A DNA stretch of 17,877 nucleotides from the NCBI GenBank assembly GCA_965369805.1, contig CBDURG010000027.1, positions 1-17,877 on the forward strand. The letters are read 5' to 3'. The stretch comes from JAGLRQ01 sp965369805 (GTDB lineage Bacteria > Auribacterota > UBA6266). The translations under genes and the position numbers were made by a program. Shown piece after piece: positions 7,662 to 15,221 of the stretch (position 1 is its first letter; every line of letters begins with the position of its first letter). The notes under the pieces were generated by a model. It was not told where the DNA came from, did not search any database, and worked only from the letters and a program-made list of their open reading frames with translations.

Positions 7662-8924
7662 TTATTCTTTGTCCACCCAACCCCTGCCTATAAGGATATA
7701 TTTATCTTCCCTATAATTGGAATCCTCAGGCGGAGTAACAATAAATTTGCAGTCTTCATTTTTTTCCAGTCTTACTTTATTTATTGCTGGATCATTTATA
7801 TGATTTACAACAGAATCTGAAAGTTCCCATTTGCTCTTTCCAATCTTCTTCCATATTTTACGGTTTCTATTCTTGTTTACACAGTCGAATAACTCCTGGC
7901 CCGTCATATCAATCCAATCCAGAAAAAGGGCCAACCGTTTTTCATCTGGAGAAACATCTTGGTATTTCCTAACCAGGGCTATTCCTTCTTCGCGGGTCAT
8001 TCTTTTTAACCGTATTTCTCTACAGGCATGATCTGTCGCTTTGCCATATCCGTGTTTCAAAAACTTTATATAATCATGAAGAGCGGAATAATGAAAACAG
8101 TCCACATCCTTATATGTATCAAAGGTCCGATGTTGTTTCATTGTTTCATACCCGTATTTATCAATCATAAGCTCATGCTGTTTTTTTGAGTCCCAGCGGA
8201 TATAATTATTAAGATATATTCCCCTTACCCCTACTCTTTCAATCTCTTTATCGTGAGGATAAAAAAACTGCCTTACATCGTCTTCGCTGATACCCTTATT
8301 TGCCTGAACCAGTTCTTCCGCCTCACATCCCATAAGGTCATGGTCTTTCCTGTATTTGCGAGTCATCTCGACTTCATCCAGATGCGAATACATTCCTACC
8401 TGGTCACACCCCTGATGCGCTCCCCATACGATAAGCGGTATTTTAAATCTCACAGCTATATTGACCGGAAAAACTGTCTGTCCCGCAATACAGTGCCAGT
8501 ACATACTTCCCATCTCTTCCAGAGTATAACGCGTAATTTTTTTAACTTTTTCAGGGGAAACCGTTAAAGTTAAAATGTCACATCCGAATAATGTTCTTAA
8601 ATACGCAAGATTTCTAATGCCCATTCTCGTATTGTAATGCTTGTTGTAGGTAACAAGCAGCGGATGCATCCCATATACATTCTTAACAGTGTGAACAACA
8701 AAATGAGAATCTCTTGCTCCGCTTACAGGAATAATACAGTCATGACTGCGCCCGCTCCTACTTTTAAAAGTTTCCAAAATATCTTTCAGCAAGAACCCTC
8801 TTTCTTTCCAGTCGAGAATATCTTTCTCTTCATGGACCCTGCAACCGCTGCAAACACCTTCTTCGTCAAAAGTAATCCCCAGAGGATGATTCGCTGGATA
8901 AAGACATCTCGCGCAATATTTCAT
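7662..8924 (-). CDS. N-acetyl sugar amidotransferase B, extended C-terminus and altered PP-loop
   Basis: At 420 residues this is the longest of three WbpG/WbuX/PseA-type paralogues. It has the N-terminal Cys set (C4, C7, C25, C28), but the nucleotide loop at 68-73 reads SGARDS: the second Gly is Ala and the Lys is Arg. The MTREEGIALV block is kept. A tail of some 45 residues not present in copies A and C ends YILIGRGWVDKE. It overlaps the HisF-like gene by 4 bp (ATGA) and has a strong GGAGGAAG site, so it is tightly coupled to the first HisH/HisF pair. It may use the same ammonia source as copy A, form a heteromer with it, or have another activity. Family membership is secure, and catalytic competence is uncertain. 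Confidence 0.87.
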   Translation of the reverse strand: MKYCARCLYPANHPLGITFDEEGVCSGCRVHEEKDILDWKERGFLLKDILETFKSRSGRSHDCIIPVSGARDSHFVVHTVKNVYGMHPLLVTYNKHYNTRMGIRNLAYLRTLFGCDILTLTVSPEKVKKITRYTLEEMGSMYWHCIAGQTVFPVNIAVRFKIPLIVWGAHQGCDQVGMYSHLDEVEMTRKYRKDHDLMGCEAEELVQANKGISEDDVRQFFYPHDKEIERVGVRGIYLNNYIRWDSKKQHELMIDKYGYETMKQHRTFDTYKDVDCFHYSALHDYIKFLKHGYGKATDHACREIRLKRMTREEGIALVRKYQDVSPDEKRLALFLDWIDMTGQELFDCVNKNRNRKIWKKIGKSKWELSDSVVNHINDPAINKVRLEKNEDCKFIVTPPEDSNYREDKYILIGRGWVDKE

Positions 8925-9793
8925 ATAACTTCCTCCGGTATAATTTCAAATCTTAGCTCATCAAGATAATCCTCAGGCATTTTTGATATTCTTCCCGATT
9001 TTTTAAAGCCGGCTTCTTTGTAATTCGAGTATGTATCAAGCCTTACATCTATACCCTGTTTATTTAAATAAGCTTTTGCAGTCACAGGACTGTGTTCCGT
9101 AAAGTGAAAAAAGTTTCCTGCGGCAACAGCTGACGCATGCCCTTTTGTAATACCTTCAAGAAAATGTTCCGGATGACCTACACCCCCGCACGCGATAATG
9201 GGAATTGTAACAGCACTGGCTACACTGCTAATCAATTTCAAGTCATACCCATTCTTCATGCCGTCGCGGTCAACGGAATTTAATAAAATTTCTCCGGCTC
9301 CTAAACTCTCAACTTCCCTGGCCCAGCTAACAGGACTTAACCCCGTGGGATTTTTACCCGAATCTGAAAATACTTCATATTTTCCGCTGCCCGTATTTTT
9401 TACATCCATAGAAACAACAACACACTGGCTGCCAAATACTGCAGCCGCCTCTCCAATAATAGCGGGTTTCTTCAAGGAAACCTTGTTAATAGAAACCTTA
9501 TCAGCTCCGCAATGTATTAATTTTCTCATATCATCTATGCTTTTTATACCGCCGCCGACAGTAAGAGGTACAAAACCTTTTTTAGAAGATTCTGTTACCA
9601 TTTCGAAGTCAGGCTGCCTATTTTCAGCCGCAGCATCTATATCAAGCAAAATAACCTCGTCTATTCCCCACCTGTTAAGAAACTCCACAGAAATACGCGG
9701 GCTGCCGACAGGTAAATATTTTTCAAAACCTATGCTCTGTACAACACGGCCGTTTTTTATGACCAAACAGGCAACCACTCTTTTATGAAGCAT
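8921..9793 (-). CDS. hisF: HisF-like (AglZ/HisF2 type) subunit of acetamidino-forming complex, copy 1
   Basis: This 290-residue barrel aligns without gaps to the HisF N-terminus: MLHKRVVACLVIKNGRVVQS. The catalytic Asp11 is Val and Lys19 is Gln, while D130 (VVSMD) and the phosphate loop LTVGGGIKS (77-85) remain. This argues against imidazole glycerol phosphate synthesis and for ammonia channelling to an N-acetyl sugar amidotransferase, as proposed for AglZ/HisF2 and WbuZ-type proteins. It carries about 40 residues past the usual barrel end (from LDTYSNYKEAGF onwards), absent from copy 2, which could dock amidotransferase B. It overlaps the HisH-like gene by 11 bp and amidotransferase B by 4 bp. 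The symbol marks family only. Confidence 0.88.
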   Translation of the reverse strand: MLHKRVVACLVIKNGRVVQSIGFEKYLPVGSPRISVEFLNRWGIDEVILLDIDAAAENRQPDFEMVTESSKKGFVPLTVGGGIKSIDDMRKLIHCGADKVSINKVSLKKPAIIGEAAAVFGSQCVVVSMDVKNTGSGKYEVFSDSGKNPTGLSPVSWAREVESLGAGEILLNSVDRDGMKNGYDLKLISSVASAVTIPIIACGGVGHPEHFLEGITKGHASAVAAGNFFHFTEHSPVTAKAYLNKQGIDVRLDTYSNYKEAGFKKSGRISKMPEDYLDELRFEIIPEEVI

Positions 9794-10439
9794 TTTTCTT
9801 ATTCCCCTGTCTTGCTTTTTTCACATAATCGAAAAAACACCGGAACAATTTCAATCCGCTATTCTGGCTTTTTTCCGGATGAAACTGCACTCCGAAAATA
9901 TTATTTTTTCGTACAGCCGCGATAAGTCTTGAACCATAACAGCAGGATGCATATATGTACGGCTCTTTACAGATAAAATGATAGCTGTGGTCAAAATAAA
10001 AACTAGTGTCTTCCTCTGCCTTTAAGAAAAGAGGATCTTTTCTCATAATATCAAGGGTATTCCACCCTACATGGGGAACACGGAATCCTTCTCTCGCTTC
10101 AATTTTATCTACCCGGCCTTCAATTAATCCAAGACCTTCATGATATCCGTTTTCCATGGAATGCTCAGCCAGTATCTGCATGCCAAGGCAAATTCCTAAA
10201 ATCGGCTTTTCTTTTTCTATAATTTCTCTTTTTAAAATGTCAACAACCCCTAATTGCTGGAGATTTTGCATAGCCTCACCAAAAGCTCCAACACCGGGAA
10301 GAATATAGAAATCTGCTTTAAGGATATCCTCTTTTCTGCCCGAAACAAAATATTTGTAACCGAGGAAATCCAGAGCATTGGCCACAGACTGATGGTTTCC
10401 CACATTGTAATCTATAATAAGAACTTTATCGTCTTTCAT
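9783..10439 (-). CDS. hisH: HisH-like glutamine amidotransferase subunit, copy 1
   Basis: This 218-residue class I glutaminase has LPGVGAFGEA (47-56), GICLGMQ with nucleophile C84, and H187 and E189 in VQFHPEKSQ. The complete triad predicts glutamine hydrolysis and ammonia delivery through the HisF-like barrel encoded next. It starts 6 bp after amidotransferase A and overlaps the HisF-like gene by 11 bp, giving the order amidotransferase-HisH-HisF-amidotransferase. The start has a poor ribosome site, so coupling to the upstream gene is likely. No other histidine genes are in the window. Confidence 0.9.
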   Translation of the reverse strand: MKDDKVLIIDYNVGNHQSVANALDFLGYKYFVSGRKEDILKADFYILPGVGAFGEAMQNLQQLGVVDILKREIIEKEKPILGICLGMQILAEHSMENGYHEGLGLIEGRVDKIEAREGFRVPHVGWNTLDIMRKDPLFLKAEEDTSFYFDHSYHFICKEPYIYASCCYGSRLIAAVRKNNIFGVQFHPEKSQNSGLKLFRCFFDYVKKARQGNKKNAS

Positions 10440-10445
10440 ATAAAC

Positions 10446-11567
10446 TTACTTAAGAACTTCTTTAAGCGTCCATTTATCTTTCGGGCTCTTTTCCCAGATA
10501 TTTCTGTTTCTGTAAAAATCCGCTATTTCCCAGAATTCACTTACCGAAATTCCAATATAATCACAAAAACGTTTTATATATTTTTTCCCACACTTGCCGT
10601 CATATTTTTTCACTAAATCAACAGCTTCATCTCTTGTCATAAGCTTCCATCGGATGGCTTCGCTTGCCAGATCGGTCATCTTCCCAAACCCGAATTTAAA
10701 ATATTTAAACATCTGGTTAATAATATAAAAATCATCGTCCAGCGCTTCGAAACCGTAACATTCGCCAAGGTTTTCGGCTTTATCTTCACGTATCCGAAGC
10801 CCGCGGGCGACTGAAAACTCCGCATTTTTAAAGGAGGTAAAATCTTTCATATAATATCCCAAAAAAACTATTCTCATTTTTGCCCATTCCATTTCTTCAT
10901 CTGCGGGATATTTGTACCAGTAAATGTCCTGTTCAGTTATCCCAAGGCCCTCTTCAAGCAATCCTTCAGGGCCACCCTGCAGGGTATGACAGTATTTCAT
11001 TTTGTTGCCATCACCGCTCATAGAACCAACACCTAAATCTCCGAACATAAGGGCGGGGTTCTCTCCCAGAAAAATTAACGGTATATGGTATGCTATAGAC
11101 ATTTTCGGAGCGCTGGCATAAAGAGCCATTTCTGTGGATTTACACCAGTTACCATGCTTTATAAAACCTTGCTTCATTAAAATCTTCCAGACTTTTGGGT
11201 CCGGGCTCGATGAAATACAATCAAAACCCAGGGAGATAAGGTTGCTTAAATTTTCAGTACCAAGTTCAGTCAACTGTTCAGGCGGATAGGAACAACAAAT
11301 TAATAAAGGATTTAAACCAAGTTCCTCCCTGACAAATACAGCCTGGCGAGTGCTGTCCTTGCCTCCGCTCACGCCTATTATGCAATCATAACCGGTAACA
11401 TTATGTTCTCTTCCCCACTGCGCAATGCCCTTTAATTCCTTCATTCTGGAACCCCAGTCAATTTTTTCATTTGATTCTATAAAACGGCATGGAGGACAGA
11501 TGCCTTCTTCATCAAATTTTATACTGGGCCGGGTATCGGGCTGAACACATTTTTTGCAAAATTTCAT
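10446..11567 (-). CDS. N-acetyl sugar amidotransferase A (WbpG/WbuX/PseA-type), canonical PP-loop
   Basis: This 373-residue enzyme most resembles the PseA/WbpG type that makes acetamidino sugars (for example Pse5Ac7Am on Campylobacter flagellin). It has the Cys set C4, C7, C24, C27 and an intact ATP-pyrophosphatase loop SGGKDS at 67-72. The LGENPALMFGD segment and MTRDEAVDLV block are typical. Of the three copies it is the one with all expected nucleotide-binding residues, so it is the best candidate for the active amidinating enzyme of the first HisH/HisF pair, which follows 6 bp downstream. The DegT aminotransferase gene ends 11 bp upstream. Whether the substrate is free, CMP-linked or UDP-linked sugar cannot be told. 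Confidence 0.92.
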   Translation of the reverse strand: MKFCKKCVQPDTRPSIKFDEEGICPPCRFIESNEKIDWGSRMKELKGIAQWGREHNVTGYDCIIGVSGGKDSTRQAVFVREELGLNPLLICCSYPPEQLTELGTENLSNLISLGFDCISSSPDPKVWKILMKQGFIKHGNWCKSTEMALYASAPKMSIAYHIPLIFLGENPALMFGDLGVGSMSGDGNKMKYCHTLQGGPEGLLEEGLGITEQDIYWYKYPADEEMEWAKMRIVFLGYYMKDFTSFKNAEFSVARGLRIREDKAENLGECYGFEALDDDFYIINQMFKYFKFGFGKMTDLASEAIRWKLMTRDEAVDLVKKYDGKCGKKYIKRFCDYIGISVSEFWEIADFYRNRNIWEKSPKDKWTLKEVLK

Positions 11568-11578
11568 GTTAACGCCTG

Positions 11579-12865
11579 TTATTCTTTTAGGCCTTTCAAT
11601 TCATCAATGTTTTTAAATATTTTTTCAAAAGCTTTTACCACATCATTAATGTCTTCTTCTGTGTGAGGATACTTGCAAACACCCGTTAACATGAGTTCTT
11701 CCTCATGCATCTTTTCACAAACAGGACAAATTCCCTTTGAGTAATCCGCTTTCCCGCCATAATAACCGCAGGTAAACGGACAGCCATTCACACCATAAGC
11801 CGTTTTCCTCTGATACATGGGTTCAAGATATGTAGGCCTTACATACCCTGCGCCAAAAGGTATGCCCTCGGCTTTCAAAGCATTCACAAAAGTATTCCGG
11901 CCCATACCAATAACATTCTCTTTAAACCTTATGGGATACACAAAATAAACATGCTTATCTACATTGTTTTTTTGCGGCAAAATCAAGCCTTCAAAATTAG
12001 ATAACTTTTCAGTAAGGTACTCTGCAAGTTTTATTCTATGATTATTTAAAGAATCCAAACGCCTAAACTGGCCTATACTTACTGCCGCTTCCAATTCGGT
12101 CATTCTGTAATTAAATCCTACAATACCATTTATATCTTCAACTTCCATATTATCAACGATAGCTTCCCCATGATTTCTTATAAGCCGCATTCTCAGGCCC
12201 AGTTTTTCATCGTTGGTGACGGCAAAACCGCCTTCACCTGAAGTGATAGTTTTATGCTGGTTTAAGCTGAAAACCCCTATATCTCCTATTGTTCCAACAA
12301 GTTTTTGATTATAGGTTGCTCCTGGTGACTGAGCACAATCTTCAATGACAGAAAGCTTGTGTTCTTTCGCGATTTTCATAATAGCATCCATATTTGCCGA
12401 ACTGCCAAAAAGATGAACAACAACTATCGCTTTAGTCTTTGGAGTTATCTTTTCTTTCACCTTTTGTGGGTCAAGGCAAAATGTCTCTTCCTCTATATCC
12501 GCAAATACAGGAACAGCGTTCATCATTATAATAGCGGTCGCTGAAGCACTCATTGTATATGGTGTTACTATAACTTCGTCACCTGGCCCCACTCCGAATG
12601 CCCCAAGAGCAGCATGAAGCCCCGCGGTAGCTGAATTTACGGCAACAGCAAATTTCGTTCTAAAATAATTTTTTACAAGAGTTTCAAATTCTTTTACCTG
12701 CTTCCCTCCCAAAAAATGCTCCCCGGCATTGGCAATGAAACCCGAAAGCATCCCACTGTCCAGAACCTCATTAACCCTTTTTCTTTCTTCTTCCTCTATA
12801 ATTGCGTGTGACACAAATGGCCTTTCTCTGACTTTGCTGCCACCGCTTATCGCAAGCTTCCCCAT
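11579..12865 (-). CDS. DegT/DnrJ/EryC1/StrS sugar aminotransferase with a four-cysteine cluster
   Basis: The 428-residue protein is a PLP-dependent aminotransferase of fold type I. It has VNSATAGLHAAL (77-88), IEDCAQSPGA (174-183) and the internal-aldimine lysine K205 in SLNQHKTITSGEGG. It is longer than PseC (387) and belongs to a different subgroup. Near the C-terminus, C362, C366, C380 and C383 (GCPFTCGYYGG, then GICPVCEKM) form a likely metal site. It follows the Gfo/Idh/MocA gene by 12 bp with an AGGAGA site. An oxidoreductase plus aminotransferase pair recalls WbpB/WbpE, which oxidise and aminate C3 of UDP-GlcNAcA before amidination in P. aeruginosa. Here that is an analogy: the substrate is unknown. 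Confidence 0.88.
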   Translation of the reverse strand: MGKLAISGGSKVRERPFVSHAIIEEEERKRVNEVLDSGMLSGFIANAGEHFLGGKQVKEFETLVKNYFRTKFAVAVNSATAGLHAALGAFGVGPGDEVIVTPYTMSASATAIIMMNAVPVFADIEEETFCLDPQKVKEKITPKTKAIVVVHLFGSSANMDAIMKIAKEHKLSVIEDCAQSPGATYNQKLVGTIGDIGVFSLNQHKTITSGEGGFAVTNDEKLGLRMRLIRNHGEAIVDNMEVEDINGIVGFNYRMTELEAAVSIGQFRRLDSLNNHRIKLAEYLTEKLSNFEGLILPQKNNVDKHVYFVYPIRFKENVIGMGRNTFVNALKAEGIPFGAGYVRPTYLEPMYQRKTAYGVNGCPFTCGYYGGKADYSKGICPVCEKMHEEELMLTGVCKYPHTEEDINDVVKAFEKIFKNIDELKGLKE

Positions 12866-12877
12866 TTCTTTCTCCTG

Positions 12878-13888
12878 TTATTTTAAAAAGATTCTTTTTC
12901 CGCTGTTGTTCGAGGAAACAAGACTTTTCTCGATAAGTTCCTGCGCTTTAAGTCCATCATACCCGGATGAAACTGAATCTGTTTTTCTTCTTACGCATAC
13001 AAGCAAATGCTTAACCGCGTTTACCATAAAATTCCTTTTGTATCCGGTTTTAAAAGTTTTTTTCCCTTTAAAAAGCTCTTTATATCCTGCAAAATATTTA
13101 CTGTCTTTTACAATAAAGGACTCTATATCAAAACCGCTGTTTTTTAGAACAACCTTTCCTTTTTCAAACAGGCAATTCATTTCAAACATCAGGTATTTTT
13201 TAACATCACACGCCTGAAAAGTACCAAGGACACCGCTTTTAAACTTCATCATACCATCCAGATTAGGGTCTTTGCTGTTCGGCGATTTATTTTTACTGTC
13301 AAATGCCTCTATCCATTTAACATCGCCAAAAAACATCCTCAAAAGATCAAACATGTGAGAACCTGTGTTGCCAATACCCGCCGTATAATAAAAGTTTACC
13401 TGTTGAATACCGCCAAACTTTTTCTTATCTATAAACTTTTTAAGCTCCTGGTGAAGACTGTCAAACCTGCGCTGGTGGTCAACCTGAAGAATAACGCGTT
13501 TCTTCTTGCACAGCGCAATCATTTTTTCAGCTTCTTCAAGACTGCCTGCAAGCGGTTTTTCACAAAAAACTGCCTTAACGGGCCGCTTTACAACTTCTTT
13601 TAACACCTGATAATGTGTTTTCGGCGGAGTGCAAATACTTACAACATCCAGGTTTTCTTTCTTCAGCATCTTTTTTACATCTGTATATACCACGGGTACT
13701 TTCCATCTCTCAGCACATTTAGCGGCTTTTTCCTTATCAACATCGCAAACAGCCGCTAAGTCAGCCTCGGGAATCATGCTATATGCTCCCGCGTGTGTCG
13801 AAACATATTTTCTTTTCGGGTCACTGTCAAACTCGGCACCTATCCGCCCGCATCCTATAACCGCGGCCCTGTACTTATTTTTTCGCAT
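12878..13888 (-). CDS. Gfo/Idh/MocA family NAD(P)-dependent sugar oxidoreductase
   Basis: The 336-residue protein has an N-terminal Rossmann fold with VIGCGRIGAEFD (10-21), the EKP motif in VFCEKPLAG (108-116), and GSHMFDLLR (176-184) holding the likely catalytic H178 and D181 of the C-terminal domain. Such enzymes reversibly oxidise sugar hydroxyls. The AEFDSDPKRK..THAGAY start is a subgroup I associate with nonulosonate and surface-sugar clusters. It overlaps the acetyltransferase gene by 14 bp and has an AGAGGA site. Paired with the DegT aminotransferase it could create a new amino group on a sugar. It is not one of the six core Pse enzymes, so it implies a modified product or a second sugar. 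Confidence 0.9.
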   Translation of the reverse strand: MRKNKYRAAVIGCGRIGAEFDSDPKRKYVSTHAGAYSMIPEADLAAVCDVDKEKAAKCAERWKVPVVYTDVKKMLKKENLDVVSICTPPKTHYQVLKEVVKRPVKAVFCEKPLAGSLEEAEKMIALCKKKRVILQVDHQRRFDSLHQELKKFIDKKKFGGIQQVNFYYTAGIGNTGSHMFDLLRMFFGDVKWIEAFDSKNKSPNSKDPNLDGMMKFKSGVLGTFQACDVKKYLMFEMNCLFEKGKVVLKNSGFDIESFIVKDSKYFAGYKELFKGKKTFKTGYKRNFMVNAVKHLLVCVRRKTDSVSSGYDGLKAQELIEKSLVSSNNSGKRIFLK

Positions 13889-14423
13889 AGAATTCCTCTC
13901 TTAAGATGCTCATCCGAATTGCATCATAATACCTGCCGTTACGATAAATTTCCTGCCTTAAAACTCCCTCTTCGACAAAACCCGCGGCCTTATATGACTT
14001 AACCGCGGCTTTATTCTCGGAATTCACGCCTAGCCAGATTTTATTAAGGTTTAATTTATTAAAGCCGTAATCTATCACCAGTTTCGCGGCTTCTGCCCCA
14101 TAACCTTTTTTCCAAAAATCCTTTTCACCTATAACAATACGATATTCCGCCGACCGATAAAGCCAGTTAACAACATACAGTCCGATATTTCCAATATGCA
14201 CGTCAGTTTTTTTATCAACAATTGCAAAAGTAATATCCTTCTCACTGTGTATCGTCCGATCGTATTCTTGCGTCATAAGCTCTTTTGAATTCGGCTTAAG
14301 GCCCATATACATATAATGTGTAACTTTCGAATCATTTGCCCAGTTAAACATGTTACCGAGTAAATCTTCCTTCTCAAGGCCTCTCAAATACAATTTATCT
14401 CCGACAATAAAAGGTGTCTTCAT
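13875..14423 (-). CDS. pseH: GNAT N-acetyltransferase, RimJ/RimL-like, probable PseH role
   Basis: PseH acetylates the 4-amino group made by PseC, giving UDP-2,4-diacetamido-2,4,6-trideoxy-L-altrose. This 182-residue single GNAT domain shows the RimJ/RimL-type start (LYLRGLEKEDL, then WANDSKVTHYM) and the acetyl-CoA loop KKGYGAEA (105-112), then VNSENKAAVKSYKAAGF. Size matches PseH (about 160-180). It starts behind a near-perfect AGGAGGT site 15 bp after the cytidylyltransferase gene and overlaps the oxidoreductase gene by 14 bp. It is the only acetyltransferase seen, which supports the PseH role. Acetylation of the amino group made by the DegT enzyme is an alternative. Confidence 0.8.
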   Translation of the reverse strand: MKTPFIVGDKLYLRGLEKEDLLGNMFNWANDSKVTHYMYMGLKPNSKELMTQEYDRTIHSEKDITFAIVDKKTDVHIGNIGLYVVNWLYRSAEYRIVIGEKDFWKKGYGAEAAKLVIDYGFNKLNLNKIWLGVNSENKAAVKSYKAAGFVEEGVLRQEIYRNGRYYDAIRMSILREEFYAKK

Positions 14424-14438
14424 ATATTTACCTCCTCT

Positions 14439-15221
14439 CTATAAGTTTTTTTCATCACTCCGTAAACGAAGATTCTCTTTGTATTCCACATTTCTTGGAA
14501 GATCCCCGGCCGCACGAAATATCTCTTTGTTATTTTTATAAAATTTTATTATGTTATCGAGATTTAAGTTTTCTCCTGTAGATGAAAAATGATTTATTAT
14601 CTTCGAAATAACTTCTATGTCCTGCGGGTAATCCACTGTTAATTTAATATCGGAAACATCTTTCTCATATAAAACATTTATCATCTTAAGTTTTTTGCTC
14701 TTTCTTACATACTCTATCGGAAATTCTCTGTAAAAAGGATCTTTCGTGCCATGGAAAATTTCTTCCAGTGCTTTAAAACCGTAAACCTCCGCGTTCATTC
14801 CAAAAGGATAGGAAGAAGGACTACTGTTAGTCGCGTAATCAGCTTTCTTTTTGAAATATTCATCAAGCATCTTGTCTATAACTGAAACGTCAATCAGAGG
14901 ACAGTCTCCCCATACCCTTACAAGTGTTTCCGCGTTAAATTTTTCAGCGGTTCCATATAATCTCTCGATAATATCTTCTTCCGGCCCCCTGGAATATGGT
15001 ATCTTTTTGCTTTCCAGATACCCGGCCAATTCATCATCTTTCGGATTATCAGACGCAGCCACGCATATAGTTCCGATAAAACGGCTTTTCAATAACCTTT
15101 CGAGAATATGCTCCAGCATACTCTTCGCGCATATCTCCATTAAGGGCTTTCCCGGAAGCCTTTTTGAATTCATCCGTGCCTGAATTGCTGCTACTATTTT
15201 AGCGTCCTTAAGATCGGTCAT
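14439..15221 (-). CDS. pseF: SpsF-type cytidylyltransferase, probable CMP-pseudaminic acid synthetase (PseF role)
   Basis: This 260-residue nucleotidyltransferase has the N-terminal signature IQARMNSKRLPGK (13-25) and VRVWGDCPLID (101-111), diagnostic of the SpsF/KdsB-like family (COG1861). In pse clusters such proteins activate pseudaminic acid with CTP. That the only cytidylyltransferase in the operon lies between pseC and the acetyltransferase supports this. The classical Campylobacter/Helicobacter PseF is NeuA-like, so this is the alternative form. The ATG is contiguous with the pseC stop, with no spacer, so translation is probably coupled. It is intact. The assignment to Pse rather than another ulosonic acid rests on the neighbours. 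Confidence 0.85.
   Translation of the reverse strand: MTDLKDAKIVAAIQARMNSKRLPGKPLMEICAKSMLEHILERLLKSRFIGTICVAASDNPKDDELAGYLESKKIPYSRGPEEDIIERLYGTAEKFNAETLVRVWGDCPLIDVSVIDKMLDEYFKKKADYATNSSPSSYPFGMNAEVYGFKALEEIFHGTKDPFYREFPIEYVRKSKKLKMINVLYEKDVSDIKLTVDYPQDIEVISKIINHFSSTGENLNLDNIIKFYKNNKEIFRAAGDLPRNVEYKENLRLRSDEKNL

Noticed and set aside
9198..9788. Plus-strand 196-codon open frame opposite the HisF-like gene, and many shorter plus-strand frames
   Set aside because: They are antisense shadows of well-supported minus-strand genes, lack ribosome sites, and show no recognisable domains.
2434..10439. HisH and HisF genes as part of histidine biosynthesis
   Set aside because: No other his genes are present, both HisF copies lack Asp11, and both pairs are locked to N-acetyl sugar amidotransferase genes.
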